This document shows, in pieces, positions 1 to 8,876 of a stretch of 64,000 nucleotides of DNA (within the stretch, counting starts at the first letter, position 1; every line of letters begins with the position of its first letter). The DNA is from Stenotrophomonas rhizophila. GTDB lineage: Bacteria; Pseudomonadota; Gammaproteobacteria; Xanthomonadales; Xanthomonadaceae. Under the pieces are notes generated by a model that worked only from the letters and a program-made list of their open reading frames with translations, was not told where the DNA came from and did not search any database. Location of the stretch: the NCBI RefSeq assembly GCF_003651185.1, contig NZ_RCDC01000004.1, positions 1,970,659 to 2,034,658 on the forward strand. The letters are read 5' to 3'. A program made the position numbers and the translations under genes.

Positions 1-968
1 TCGCCGCTGTCGCACAGGATGGTCACGATCGAGCCGCTGCGGCCTGCCTGACGCATCAGCTGCGCGGCCTGAAGCACGCCGATGAAATTGGTCCCGGTCG
101 AGCCGCCGACACGACGGCCCAGCTGGCGGGTGACGTGGCGCATCGCGGCCAGGCTCAGCGCATCGGGCACCTTGACCATCGCATCGACACTGGTCGGAAT
201 GAAGCTCGATTCCACCCGCGGCCGGCCGATGCCTTCCACCCGCGAGCCCCCATTGCAGGTCAGCTCGCGCCAGGGCTGGCCGGCCAGCGCGGCGCAGTAG
301 CCGTCGTAGAACACGGAGATTTCCGGGTCCGCACACAGGATGCGGGTGTCATGCCGGCGGTAGCTCACATAGCGGCCCAGCGTGGCCGCCGTGCCGCCGG
401 TACCGGGGCTGCACACGATCCACTCGGGCACCGGATGCGGCTCCTCGGCCATCTGCTTGAAGATCGATTCGGCGATGTTGTTGTTGGCGCGCCAGTCAGT
501 GGCACGCTCGGCGTAGGTGAACTGGTCCATGAAGTGGCCACCGGTTTCGCGGGCCAGCGTTTCCGAATCGCAGTTCAGGTCGCAGGCGCGCTCCACCAGA
601 TGGCAACGGCCGCCGTGGAATTCGATCGCCGCGATCTTCTCCGGCGAGGTGGTGGCCGGCATCACCGCGATGAAGGGCAGCCCCAGCAGGCGCGCGAAGT
701 ATGCCTCGGACACCGCCGTGGAACCGCTGGACGCCTCGATCACCGGGCGCCCCTCGCGCAGCCAGCCATTGGCCAGCGCATACAGGAACAACGAGCGCGC
801 CAGGCGATGCTTCAGGCTGCCGGTGGGGTGGCTGGACTCGTCCTTGAAATACAGGTCGATGCCCTCGAACCCGGGCAGGTCCATCGGAATCAGGTGGGTA
901 TCGGCCGAACGGTTGAAATCGGCGTCGATCTTGCGGATGGCCGCGGCTACCCATTCACGCTGGGACAT
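1..968 (-). CDS. PLP-dependent cysteine synthase-like protein, 3' end outside the window
   Basis: The minus-strand frame is open from an ATG at 968 to the window edge, giving 322 residues without a stop, so the C-terminus is missing. It reads as a fold-type II PLP enzyme of the cysteine synthase / cystathionine beta-synthase family. HPTGSLKHR around residues 47-54 carries the probable Schiff-base lysine (K53), EASSGSTA around 80 matches the substrate-binding loop, and a glycine-rich [10 protein letters not shown] loop near 190 fits phosphate binding. Known family members make cysteine from O-acetylserine or act on related substrates, but the exact substrate cannot be read here. No good Shine-Dalgarno precedes the ATG. 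A TAGAAT -10-like hexamer lies at 1003-998. It is transcribed away from the copper-type block that begins at 1057. Confidence 0.85.
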   Translation of the reverse strand, partial: MSQREWVAAAIRKIDADFNRSADTHLIPMDLPGFEGIDLYFKDESSHPTGSLKHRLARSLFLYALANGWLREGRPVIEASSGSTAVSEAYFARLLGLPFIAVMPATTSPEKIAAIEFHGGRCHLVERACDLNCDSETLARETGGHFMDQFTYAERATDWRANNNIAESIFKQMAEEPHPVPEWIVCSPGTGGTAATLGRYVSYRRHDTRILCADPEISVFYDGYCAALAGQPWRELTCNGGSRVEGIGRPRVESSFIPTSVDAMVKVPDALSLAAMRHVTRQLGRRVGGSTGTNFIGVLQAAQLMRQAGRSGSIVTILCDSG

Positions 969-1056
969 GGATGAACACTTGAAGGAAGGCTGAGCAGATT
1001 CTACTGCGTCCGTCCCGGCGGTACCGGAATGGCCGGGTTTGCCGGGCGGCGATGCT

Positions 1057-1455
1057 ATGGTGAGCGCCGGTCCCGAACCTGCCTCCGCCCTGCGCTTGCC
1101 TCGCTCCCTGACGCTCCTGCTGCTGTGCCTGACGCTGATCGCCAGTGCGGTCGGTTCGGCGTGGGCCGCCACGGCCATGGCGATGCCCACCGCGGTGGCC
1201 TGCAGCAGCGCTGCCGAGCGCAGCTGCCATGACACGGCCCCGGGGCTGCACGCCGACGAAGACGTCGGGCAGCCCGGCCCTGCCGCCGGGTGTGTGGACG
1301 ATGATCACTGCGACTGCCCACAACAGGGCACAGTGCTGCTGCCCGCCGCGCTGCCGTTGCTGATGGGCCTGCCGCGATCCACGGCGCCCCTGCCCGCCAT
1401 TGCCGGCCGGAGCAGCCTCGCACCCGACCGGCGGATCCGCCCTCCCATCGCCTGA
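1057..1455 (+). CDS. CopL-like metal-binding regulatory protein (first copy)
   Basis: This predicted protein has 132 residues. An N-terminal signal-like helix ([19 protein letters not shown]) is followed by a low-complexity exported part with a Cys/His/Asp cluster, CVDDDHCDC, and it ends in RPPIA. A second protein in this window (8029-8436) has the same plan and the same RPPIA ending. Both fit the CopL family, which in Xanthomonas is needed for copper-induced expression of copAB. The ATG at 1057 is used. A TTG at 1039 would add six residues before the signal sequence. The EF-hand and DUF411 genes follow on the same strand. The family assignment rests on architecture and the C-terminal motif, and metal specificity is not shown by the sequence. 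Confidence 0.65.
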   Translation: MVSAGPEPASALRLPRSLTLLLLCLTLIASAVGSAWAATAMAMPTAVACSSAAERSCHDTAPGLHADEDVGQPGPAAGCVDDDHCDCPQQGTVLLPAALPLLMGLPRSTAPLPAIAGRSSLAPDRRIRPPIA

Positions 1456-1702
1456 TCCGCCGCTGACGGCCGGCCACCTCACGGGCGACCGATGCCGACG
1501 CTGCCTGCCTCGTCTGCCGCCCGCCGCACAGCGCGAGGGTGGCGACCGCATGCACCTCGCCATGGCGAAACCGTCAGCAGCGCGCCACTGCAGTCATCGC
1601 ATCGCCTCCCCACCCCGACCGCGATGTCTGCGACGTGGCCCGGCCCTCCGTCTGCAGCCCCGTCTCCGTCCACCTTTTCAATCATCTTCTCGAAGGATTC
1701 CC

Positions 1703-2002
1703 ATGCGCCTGTTCACCCTGCTGCCCGTAGTCGCCCTGCTTGCCGCCGCGCCGACCGCACTGGCCCAGTCGGCCCACGCCGGACACGATCACCACGCCGG
1801 CCACGCCAAGCCCCCCGCTGCGACACCGACCAGCAAGCACGCGGCCGCGTTCAAGCAGCTCGACCGTGACAACGACGGCTTCATCCGCCGCAGCGACCTG
1901 CCTGCCGAGCATCCCTTGCTGCCGCACCTGGACATGAGCGATCGCAACCGCGATGGCAAGCTCGATGCGAAGGAATTCGACACCGGCATGAACATGCTTT
2001 GA
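1703..2002 (+). CDS. Exported EF-hand protein with His-rich segment
   Basis: This predicted protein has 99 residues. A signal peptide (about 1-21, ending ALAQ) leads into a histidine-rich stretch, HAGHDHHAGH (25-34), that could bind Cu, Zn or Ni. Two EF-hand loops follow. D54-D65 has ligands at D54, D56 and D58 and Asp instead of Glu at position 12. D80-E91 has D80, N82, D84 and E91. AAGGA at 1693-1697 is a good ribosome-binding site and fixes the start, although the frame is open upstream. Small EF-hand proteins like this often sit in Xanthomonadaceae copper operons. The role is inferred: a periplasmic metal-binding or sensing protein. It lies between the CopL-like gene and the DUF411 gene. 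Confidence 0.8.
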   Translation: MRLFTLLPVVALLAAAPTALAQSAHAGHDHHAGHAKPPAATPTSKHAAAFKQLDRDNDGFIRRSDLPAEHPLLPHLDMSDRNRDGKLDAKEFDTGMNML

Positions 2003-2063
2003 CCCCGGCGACCGCGCACGGCAACGCTGCCGTGCGCGGCCATCTCCATAGAAAGGAAACGTC

Positions 2064-2588
2064 ATGAACTTCTTCAACAGGACCGCGCTGCCGGCCCTCG
2101 CGCTGTTCAGCACCACCCTGCTGGTCAGCGCCTGCCAGGCAGCGCCCGGTACCACCACCGCAGGCACAGCGTCGGTGTCGCCGCCCTCCGTCGCGGCGGC
2201 AACGCAGGACCTGCCCCTGATCACCGTGCACAAGAGTCCGGACTGTGGCTGCTGCGGCGTATGGGTCGAGCACGGCCGCGCCGCCGGCTTCCCGGTGCGG
2301 GTCAACGACACCGAGGACATGCTCGCCATCAAGCAGCGCCTGGGCATTCCCGACGAGATGCTCTCCTGCCACACCGCCGAAGTGGAGGGTTACGTGGTGG
2401 AAGGCCATGTTCCGGTCGCCGATATCCAGCGCCTGCTGAGCGAACGCCCCACGGCGCGCGGCCTGGTGCTGCCTGGCATGCCGATCGGCTCGCCTGGCAT
2501 GGAATCGCCGGATGGCTACCGGCAGTCGTTCACGGTCGGATTGCTGGAACAGGACGGCAAGGTCAGCGGGTTCTCGCAGCACCCCTGA
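2064..2588 (+). CDS. DUF411 family metal-binding lipoprotein
   Basis: This predicted protein has 174 residues. LVSAC at 20-24 is a lipobox, so the mature protein probably starts at C24 as a lipoprotein. The rest matches DUF411. It has VHKSPDCGCCGVW with cysteines at 61, 63 and 64, a further Cys in LSCHTAEVEGYVVEGHVP, and the family's LPGMPIGSPGME segment. DUF411 proteins recur in copper and heavy-metal loci (for example CopG of Pseudomonas), and the CxCC cluster suggests Cu(I) or Cu(II) binding. AGAAAGGAAACGTC before the ATG is a good ribosome-binding site. It is the last gene of the plus-strand group, and a 10-bp hairpin (2598-2622) separates it from the converging reductase gene. Confidence 0.88.
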   Translation: MNFFNRTALPALALFSTTLLVSACQAAPGTTTAGTASVSPPSVAAATQDLPLITVHKSPDCGCCGVWVEHGRAAGFPVRVNDTEDMLAIKQRLGIPDEMLSCHTAEVEGYVVEGHVPVADIQRLLSERPTARGLVLPGMPIGSPGMESPDGYRQSFTVGLLEQDGKVSGFSQHP

Positions 2589-2597
2589 TCCGCATCG

Positions 2598-2622
2598 CCC
2601 TGCCGGCACACGGCCGGCAGGG
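2598..2622. terminator. Hairpin between convergent genes
   Basis: CCCTGCCGGC and its exact complement GCCGGCAGGG are separated by the 5-nt loop ACACG. No T-run follows on either strand, so this is a stem-loop or REP-type end structure rather than a classic intrinsic terminator. It sits in the 43-bp gap between the DUF411 gene and the stop of the reductase gene. Confidence 0.5.
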
Positions 2623-2631
2623 CCTGACCGA

Positions 2632-4470
2632 TCAGATCTTGAAGTCGTCGTAGGCGATCCGCGCCTCGTCGACGCCCAGCCGCTGCAGCAGTTGGCGCGT
2701 GGCCGCCAGCATCGCCGGCGGTCCGCACAGGTAGAACTCGCAGGCGGACAGCTCCGGATGCGCCTGCAGCAGATGCGCATGCATCACCTCGTGCACATGA
2801 GCCGCCGCGCCATCCCTGCCTGCCCACGCACCGCCGGCCTGCTCCGACCACACAGGGTGCCAGCTGAAGTTGGCATGCCGCTGGGCCAGCGCCTGCATCT
2901 GCAGGTCATACGGGCAATCGCGTGCGTTCCGGGCGCCGTACCAATAGTGGATACGCTCCTGCCCTCCTTCGCCGAGCCGCTGGTGAATCATCGCCCGCAG
3001 CGGTGCCATGCCGGCCCCGGCACCGATGAACACCTTCTCGCGCGCGGCCCCACTCAAGGCGAAATCACCGAAGGGGCCGCTGTAGCGCACACGGTCACCC
3101 TCGCGCAGCGTGTACAGATACGTGGAGCCCTTGCCCGGCGGATGCCGCTTGTTGTCCTGCCAGCCGGGACTGAACCGTGCAAGCAGCAGCAGCCGCCCCT
3201 GCACATCGCCCACGGGCGAGGACAGCGAGTACGACCGGCGCACCTCGCTGCGGTTGTGCAGCGTCGGCGGCAGCGACAGCCTGTCCCAGTCCTGCCGGTG
3301 TTCGGCGGGATGCCACAGCCCGCTGCGCGCCACCGTGTACTCGGGGACATGCAGCTGCAGATAGCAGCCCGGCTGGAACTGCGCATCGGCCGGATGGTCG
3401 GGGCGCAGATGGATCTCGCGCAGGAACGGCGTCACCGCCTCCACCTTTTCAACGGTTGCCCAGTGCTCGGTCCAGAGGCTGGCACCACCGGCGACTTCGA
3501 TCTCCAGATCCTCATCCACCGCCAGGTTGCAGGCCAGTCGGCTGCCCACCTTGAGCTTGGCCGCCGGCAGGTGCGCACGATCGGCCGCGGTGGCCCGCGA
3601 CGCCGCCCCACGCACGCGGACCTCGCACAACCCACAGCTCTGCCCACCGCCGCAGTTGGAGGGGAGGTGGACACCTTCGCGGGCCAGCGCCACGTACACA
3701 CTGTCGCCGCTGGCCGCGGTGACCGTGCGCAGATGCGTGCCACCGGGCGCGAACACCGCCAGCTGGCGTCGGCGCCGCCAGCGCCGCGGGATGAACTCGC
3801 GCAGGTGAACGCTGGCCACCAGCAGCCACAGACCGGTCAACGACAGCCACAGCCCCCCGATGCCCATGCCGACCACAAGGGGATTGTTGAAGTTGGCGCG
3901 CTCGGTGTAATCCATGATGTGCAACATCCAGAAGATGTCGAACAGGCGCCAGGTATCGTTGCGGTGCTCCAGCACCTGGCCGCTCTGGGCCGAGACGTAC
4001 ACCGAGGTACCGGCCTCATCCCCGAAATCCACGCGCCAGACCGGATCGGGATGGGCGCGTGTTTCCAGCGTTTTCTCGAGATGGACCGGATCGGCCGGCA
4101 CGCCACTGCCGCGATACGAGGCCTGTGCCAGCCGCAGGGCCCAGCGCGGGTCGATCTCGATGCGCTTGCCGCTGTGCGCATCGATCAGCTCGGTGCCCTG
4201 GGGTGACAGCAACCGGTACACCGGCTGGTCCAGCAGCCAGCCGGTATCCAGTGTGGCCGCCTCGTTGCGTGCGGCCCGCAGCGCCTCGGCCGGCGCCAGC
4301 GTCGTGGCCGGCCAGGCCGGCAGCGCGGGCTCGGCCGCGCGGTGCGCGGTGCCGTTGATCTTCTGCGGGTCCAGCAGGCTCATCATCAGGCCGCTGCCGA
4401 GCCAGAGCAGGAACTGCAGGCCGACGATCAACCCGAGCCATCTGTGCAGCGTGCGCATCCACGGTGTCAT
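2632..4470 (-). CDS. PepSY-domain membrane oxidoreductase with 2Fe-2S and FAD/NAD(P) domains
   Basis: This predicted protein has 612 residues. The N-terminal third is a PepSY-associated membrane region: TM near 10-30, then the FWMLHIMDY motif before another TM pair. A ferredoxin domain follows with NCGGGQSCGLC (C-x5-C-x2-C) and a distal RLACN cysteine, the spacing seen in NqrF. The C-terminal half is a ferredoxin-NADP reductase module, with RRSYSLSS for FAD, GAGAGMAPL for nucleotide binding and YLCGPPAM near the end. It probably passes electrons from NAD(P)H across the inner membrane to reduce a metal or metal chelate. The ATG at 4470 overlaps the upstream PepSY stop (ATGA), which implies translational coupling and rejects the longer open frame. 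Substrate is unknown; the context suggests copper or iron. Confidence 0.85.
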   Translation of the reverse strand: MTPWMRTLHRWLGLIVGLQFLLWLGSGLMMSLLDPQKINGTAHRAAEPALPAWPATTLAPAEALRAARNEAATLDTGWLLDQPVYRLLSPQGTELIDAHSGKRIEIDPRWALRLAQASYRGSGVPADPVHLEKTLETRAHPDPVWRVDFGDEAGTSVYVSAQSGQVLEHRNDTWRLFDIFWMLHIMDYTERANFNNPLVVGMGIGGLWLSLTGLWLLVASVHLREFIPRRWRRRRQLAVFAPGGTHLRTVTAASGDSVYVALAREGVHLPSNCGGGQSCGLCEVRVRGAASRATAADRAHLPAAKLKVGSRLACNLAVDEDLEIEVAGGASLWTEHWATVEKVEAVTPFLREIHLRPDHPADAQFQPGCYLQLHVPEYTVARSGLWHPAEHRQDWDRLSLPPTLHNRSEVRRSYSLSSPVGDVQGRLLLLARFSPGWQDNKRHPPGKGSTYLYTLREGDRVRYSGPFGDFALSGAAREKVFIGAGAGMAPLRAMIHQRLGEGGQERIHYWYGARNARDCPYDLQMQALAQRHANFSWHPVWSEQAGGAWAGRDGAAAHVHEVMHAHLLQAHPELSACEFYLCGPPAMLAATRQLLQRLGVDEARIAYDDFKI

Positions 4471-5168
4471 GCCGACCTCCGCGAACCGAAGCTGTAGAAC
4501 AGCAGCCACACGCCACTGAGCGCGAAGCCAAGCCCGGCGATGGCAGCGATGCGCAGCAGCAGGTTGTTGACGTCCGTGCGGTTTTCGTAATCCATGATGT
4601 GGAACATCCACAGGAAGTCGAACCAGCGCCACAGGCTGTGCCGGCGCGCCAGCAGATCACCGCTGGCCGGCGACAGGTAGAGCGTGGTGTCGCCGCGGTC
4701 GGCAAAATGCACCGCCCACATCGGCACCGGCCGGGTCTTCGCTTCGGCGGGGGCCCGGGTGATCCATTCCACGCGGCTGACCTGCCCGTCTCCCTGATAC
4801 AGCGATTGCGCCAGTGCGATCGCCTGGTCCCGGTCCAACGGCGGCAGCCGCTCGCCGGTCCGCGCGTCCACCAGGAATCTGCTGGTGGCGTCGCGTACAT
4901 CGAACACCTCTCGCTCCAGGACATGCGTGAGCCGGAACGAACGCAGCCCGGGATAACGCGTGGTCAGCTCGGCCGGGGCGACCCGTTCGCTGGCGCGTGG
5001 CAGGACCTCGCCATGCGCATGCGCCAGGTGATCGCCATGGATCACGTCCAGCGGCACCACCGTCATGTAGACGCCACTGAGCATCCACAGCAGGGCCTGC
5101 ACGCCCACGATCAGGCCGATCCATTTGTGGGCACGTCGTGCCCAGAATGCGGGTTTCATCGTCTTCAT
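4467..5168 (-). CDS. PepSY domain-containing membrane protein
   Basis: This predicted protein has 233 residues. RRAHKWIGLIVGVQALLWMLSG forms the first TM, followed by a periplasmic PepSY-like part (about 45-190). LWRWFDFLWMFHIMDYENRTDVNN precedes a C-terminal TM. The HIMDY motif and helix layout repeat those at the N-terminus of the downstream reductase, so the two genes look like an ancient duplication, the second having gained flavodoxin-reductase domains. PepSY membrane proteins are commonly found next to TonB receptors and metal reductases. It lies 49 bp after the TonB-receptor gene, with a strong hairpin in the gap, and overlaps the reductase by 4 bp. Confidence 0.85.
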   Translation of the reverse strand: MKTMKPAFWARRAHKWIGLIVGVQALLWMLSGVYMTVVPLDVIHGDHLAHAHGEVLPRASERVAPAELTTRYPGLRSFRLTHVLEREVFDVRDATSRFLVDARTGERLPPLDRDQAIALAQSLYQGDGQVSRVEWITRAPAEAKTRPVPMWAVHFADRGDTTLYLSPASGDLLARRHSLWRWFDFLWMFHIMDYENRTDVNNLLLRIAAIAGLGFALSGVWLLFYSFGSRRSA

Positions 5169-5183
5169 CCTCTCTCAGGAACG

Positions 5184-5211
5184 GCGCCCCGCCGGCGAAC
5201 CGGCGGGGCGC
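5184..5211 (-). other. Strong intercistronic hairpin between TonB receptor and PepSY genes
   Basis: GCGCCCCGCCGG and CCGGCGGGGCGC form a perfect 12-bp stem with a CGAA tetraloop. No U-run follows on the minus strand. In the transcript it lies directly after the receptor stop codon, so it could protect the receptor message or reduce read-through into the PepSY genes. Confidence 0.55.
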
Positions 5212-5217
5212 ACGCAA

Positions 5218-7926
5218 TCACCAGCGATAGCCGATGCGGGCATACCAGCGACGACCCAGCAGGTCATAGGTCATCGTGTCGGTATTGGCGTCGGTGTAGC
5301 TCTGGATGAAGGGCGCCTTCTTGTCGAACGCGTTGTCCAGACCCACGGTCAGGTCCAGGGCGGGCGTCGCGGCGTACTTGGCCTGCAGGTTGTGATACAC
5401 CACGCTCGGCGCGTGGTCGCCAATCGCGCCACGCGCGGCATTGATGTCGTCGGTGCGGCCGATGTACTGCGCGGTCCAACTGCCCGACCATGCCTCACGC
5501 GAGAGATTCACTGCGCCCAGCGCGCGCCATTTCGCATAGCTGCCACGGCCACCGGTGATCTTGCCGGCGTACTCGATCACCGCCGCGCCGGCGTAGGGAC
5601 GCACGTCGTAGCGATGCAGGTAGGAGGCATCGATGCTGACGCTGGCATCGACCCCGGCCAGCCCGAACTCGTACAGCGCGCCGAGGTCGACGCCGGTGGC
5701 GCGTTCGTTGGCGGCATTGACCGGCTGCGAGGACAGGAAATCCACCTCGCCGGTGCGCGGGTTGCGGGTGAAGTTGCTGGCATCGCAGAACGGATGCGCC
5801 AGGCCTGGCGTGTTGTAGCAGATCGCCAGCTTGGTCGAGCCCGCCACGCGCTGGATCGCATTGGTGATACGGATGTTGTAGTAGTCCGCGGTCAAGGTGA
5901 GCCCGGACAGGAACGTCGGTGTCCACACCACGCCCGCGGTGACCGAGGTCGCGTCTTCCGGGCGGAGCTGCGCGTTGCCCCCGGAGGTGGTCAGGATGGT
6001 ATTGCCCGGCTGCACGTAGTTGGCCGGCACCCCTGCCGCCTGGCAGTTGCCCCGCACTACCGAGTCGGCCGGCAGGCTGCTCCAGCGGCTGCACGGATCG
6101 GTGGTGGTCAGATTACCTTCGGAGATGCCCCCGAAGAGTTCGGGAATGTTCGGAATACGGAACGCGGTCGCATAGGTACCGCGCAGTTTCAGCGTGGAAT
6201 TGACCTGCCAATCCAGGCCGACCTTGTAGTTCATGTCACGGCCGAACAGGTCGTAATCGGACAGGCGTGCGGCCAGGTTGAGGTACAGCGAATCGGCGAT
6301 CACGCTGTCCTGCAGCAGCGGCACCGCCAGTTCCACGTACGCCTCCTTGGCGGTGTACTCGCCGGAGATCGGGTCCTGCTGGTTGGTGTTGCCGATGCCC
6401 AGGGCGGTCAGCACATCCGGGTTGCGCCAGCCACGCTCCTTGCGCACTTCCACGCCGGTGGCCACGCCCACCCAGCCGGCGGGCAGCTCCACGAGCTGGC
6501 CGCTGAGGCTGGCGGTGAAACTCTTCTGTTCGTTGCCACCGGTATCGCGCGAGGTGTAGAGGATGTAATCCAGCACCTCCCTGGAGAGATTCCCGTAGCC
6601 CAGGTAGTTGCCGCACGGAATCGCGGCCCCCGGCAGGGGGCTGCAGATGGCCCGGTTCAACGTCTGCTCGACGCGATCCAGGTTGGCCACATTGTCCGAG
6701 CCGTCCACACCGGTGTTGCGGCCCAGGTTGAAGGCCGTCGACCAGTCCCAGCCCACGCCGAACTGCCCCTGCAGACCCACGACGGCGCGGTAGGTATTGG
6801 TCTCCTGCGAGAAGTGTCGCGGGCCGGCTTCTTCCAGGCGCCGGCGTTGCAGCAGCAGATCCTGCCCGGTGGGATTGGTCGGGTGGTTGGCAGCGATGTT
6901 GATGGGGCGATAGACCCCCAGCGAACCGGCGGTGGCCAGCTGAACGGACTGGCGGTTGGTGTACATCAGTTCGGTGAACACCCGCACGCTGTCACTCAGC
7001 TGATTGTCGCCGAACACACTCAGGCTCAGCCGCTTGATCGGGTTGACCGCGTTGAGCGTGGGATTGCCGTTGTAGTTGTGCTTGGCCGCGTTGTAGGTTT
7101 CAAACAGCGGATCACCCGGGTTCTGGCGGAAGTTGATGCGCGCGCCATCGGCCAGCAACGCGCGCCCGCCGATCGTCGCCGAACTGCCCGAACAGACCAG
7201 CTTGCCGCCCGATTCGATCAAGCCACACGGCGCGCGCGAGGCCATGTTCACGGTGCCGCCTTCGGCGTAGTTGATCCCGGCAATCAACGAGCCACGCTCG
7301 CCGGTCACGCCCCAGGCCAGATCGACCGCCGTGTCATCCCCATCGCCCCGGGTGGTTTCGCCATAGCGTACCGAGGCCTGCACCCCGTCGAAGCCCTTCT
7401 TGGTGATGATGTTGACCACGCCGGCCACCGCATCGGCACCGTAGATGGCCGAGGCACCGTCCTTGAGCACTTCAACGCGCTCGATCAGCGCCACCGGAAT
7501 GATGTTCAGGTCCACTGAACTGTTGGCCCCGGTGCCGCCATTGACGATACGGCGGCCATTGAGCAGCACCAGCGTGCGGTTGATGCCCAGGCCGCGCAGG
7601 TTGACCTGGGTCGTGCCGTAGCCGTTTTCGGCCCAGTAGGCGTTGCTCTGGCTGCCCGCGAAACCGGCCGAGGCCGGCAGGCGCTGCAGCAGGGTATCCA
7701 CCGAGGTGGCGCCCGAGCGCTGGATGGTTTCGGCATCGATCACGCTGACCGGGCCGACGCCGGACAACTGGGCGCGCTTGATGTGGCTGCCGGTCACCTG
7801 GACCGTATCCAGGGTGCGTGCGCCGGCCTGGCCGGGCTGGCTTTCCTGCGCGTGCAGCGATGGGGTGACGGCCGCACTCAGCAGCGTGCCGATGGCCAGG
7901 GCCAGGGCATGGGTCTTGACGTACAT
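5218..7926 (-). CDS. TonB-dependent outer-membrane receptor
   Basis: This predicted protein has 902 residues. A signal peptide (MYVKTHALAL to SLHAQ, about 24 residues) is followed by LDTVQVTGSHIKR, a TonB-box-like segment. Next comes the plug domain with VNLRGLGINRTLVLLNGRR and VLKDGASAIYGADAVAGVVNI. A long barrel follows, ending in IGYRW with the terminal aromatic expected of outer-membrane barrels. Such receptors import metal chelates or other large substrates using TonB-ExbBD energy. Here the flanking CopL, PepSY and reductase genes suggest a metal complex, possibly copper or iron, but the substrate is not readable. The ATG at 7926 is chosen because it starts the signal peptide. It lies 102 bp after copL and is probably co-transcribed. 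Confidence 0.92.
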   Translation of the reverse strand: MYVKTHALALAIGTLLSAAVTPSLHAQESQPGQAGARTLDTVQVTGSHIKRAQLSGVGPVSVIDAETIQRSGATSVDTLLQRLPASAGFAGSQSNAYWAENGYGTTQVNLRGLGINRTLVLLNGRRIVNGGTGANSSVDLNIIPVALIERVEVLKDGASAIYGADAVAGVVNIITKKGFDGVQASVRYGETTRGDGDDTAVDLAWGVTGERGSLIAGINYAEGGTVNMASRAPCGLIESGGKLVCSGSSATIGGRALLADGARINFRQNPGDPLFETYNAAKHNYNGNPTLNAVNPIKRLSLSVFGDNQLSDSVRVFTELMYTNRQSVQLATAGSLGVYRPINIAANHPTNPTGQDLLLQRRRLEEAGPRHFSQETNTYRAVVGLQGQFGVGWDWSTAFNLGRNTGVDGSDNVANLDRVEQTLNRAICSPLPGAAIPCGNYLGYGNLSREVLDYILYTSRDTGGNEQKSFTASLSGQLVELPAGWVGVATGVEVRKERGWRNPDVLTALGIGNTNQQDPISGEYTAKEAYVELAVPLLQDSVIADSLYLNLAARLSDYDLFGRDMNYKVGLDWQVNSTLKLRGTYATAFRIPNIPELFGGISEGNLTTTDPCSRWSSLPADSVVRGNCQAAGVPANYVQPGNTILTTSGGNAQLRPEDATSVTAGVVWTPTFLSGLTLTADYYNIRITNAIQRVAGSTKLAICYNTPGLAHPFCDASNFTRNPRTGEVDFLSSQPVNAANERATGVDLGALYEFGLAGVDASVSIDASYLHRYDVRPYAGAAVIEYAGKITGGRGSYAKWRALGAVNLSREAWSGSWTAQYIGRTDDINAARGAIGDHAPSVVYHNLQAKYAATPALDLTVGLDNAFDKKAPFIQSYTDANTDTMTYDLLGRRWYARIGYRW

Positions 7927-8028
7927 GTTCTCTCTCCCGCTTGGGGTCTTGTCTGGTGGCAAGATCCGCGGGCCACGATGGCCACGGCGGATCACATCAG
8001 GCGCCGTATCGACGCCGGAACGACAAGA

Positions 8029-8436
8029 TCAGGCGATGGGAGGTCGGAAGACGCGCGAGAGCTTCCGGGGCGGAACCTCCAGCGGCGGGAACAGCGTGTC
8101 CATCGAAATCGGCGAATGCCGCGTGGCGAACAGCGTGGTGGCCGAAGGCGGATAGAAGGTCAGCACGCAGACGCAATCGCAGGCCGCGCGGTCCGCGCAG
8201 TCGGCATCCCCGCGGTGTTTGCTGCGCTCGTGGTTGCCATGCGCGGCCAGCGCCGGTGCGGCGTCCTGCGGGGGAAGGTCGCAGGCCTCGCCCGCCGTAC
8301 CGTCCTGCGCGGCCACCAGTGAACCGCTGCCGCTCATCGCATGCAGGGCCATGCGCGTGCTCGCCCACGCACCGAGGACGCCATCGGCACCCAGCAGAGC
8401 GATCAGCAGCAATGGCAGCATCAAGCGGTAGGACAT
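8029..8436 (-). CDS. CopL-like metal-binding regulatory protein (second copy)
   Basis: This predicted protein has 135 residues. A leader helix (MSYRLMLPLLLIALLGADGVLG) is followed by a variable exported region containing EACDLPPQ, HGNHERSKHRGDADC and the dense cluster CADRAACDCVCV. It ends SRVFRPPIA, sharing the RPPIA ending of the protein at 1057-1455. The plan matches CopL-type proteins. It is the first gene of the minus-strand unit copL - TonB receptor - PepSY - reductase, and the promoter and palindrome at 8461-8507 lie just upstream. A role in metal-responsive expression is inferred from the family, and sequence identity between the two copies is low outside the plan. Confidence 0.65.
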   Translation of the reverse strand: MSYRLMLPLLLIALLGADGVLGAWASTRMALHAMSGSGSLVAAQDGTAGEACDLPPQDAAPALAAHGNHERSKHRGDADCADRAACDCVCVLTFYPPSATTLFATRHSPISMDTLFPPLEVPPRKLSRVFRPPIA

Positions 8437-8460
8437 GGGGCGCTCAACAGCCTCGGTTTA

Positions 8461-8507
8461 TTTGTATATACAAAACATTGAATAGCGCGTCGGTCGGGGC
8501 GCGTCAA
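8461..8507 (-). promoter_or_regulatory. Promoter and palindromic operator of the copL-TonB receptor unit
   Basis: Read on the minus strand, TTGACG (8507-8502) and TATTCA (8484-8479) are 17 bp apart, a sigma-70-like pair with a good -35 and a weak -10. Five bases downstream lies TTTGTATATACAAA (8474-8461), a perfect 14-bp palindrome covering the expected transcription start, with the copL ATG 25 bp further on. Its position is that of a repressor operator. The regulator is not encoded nearby and is unknown. Confidence 0.5.
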
Positions 8508-8876
8508 CTCCCCTCCCCCCTTTACGACGTCGGCGTCTCCCTTGCCGGCTGCGCGTTTCCCCACGCAGATATCCGTCCTGTCGGCCTCTGCCAGCTCCCT
8601 TCCCGCCGATGCCACCCGCATCGACCCGGTTCACGCGCCAGCGTCCATCCTGCGTTGCAGCATAGCCAGCGCGCACGTCGCCGCCAAGCGCCACCATGCC
8701 TGTTCGGGTGCGATGTCGCCTCTATTTTTACAAGCAACGATGGATATCGATCGCTCGTTACACATGCAACTTTTTGCGTGGCCCTGTCAGGCGCTTGTCC
8801 AGACCTCACCCGCGTTCCGTAAACTTGTCCGCACGCGCGTCATCGCGCTTCTTTTCATCGTGACAGGACCTCTCCC
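8508..8876. other. Intergenic region, divergent copL / gloA
   Basis: The 440-bp gap from 8437 to 8876 separates the divergent copL unit and gloA. Apart from the copL promoter and operator, an AT-richer part at 8720-8775 contains an imperfect palindrome around GATATC (about 8740-8755) that may be part of the gloA promoter. I see no supported gene. Confidence 0.4.

Noticed and set aside
1400..1702. Extension of the EF-hand protein upstream of its signal peptide
   Set aside because: A good ribosome-binding site and signal peptide mark the start at 1703, and the extension is Arg/Pro-rich.
5125..7518. Very long open frame antisense to the TonB receptor
   Set aside because: The minus-strand receptor has clear plug and barrel motifs. 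The antisense frame is His/Gly/Arg-rich with no domain, a usual result of high-GC codon bias.
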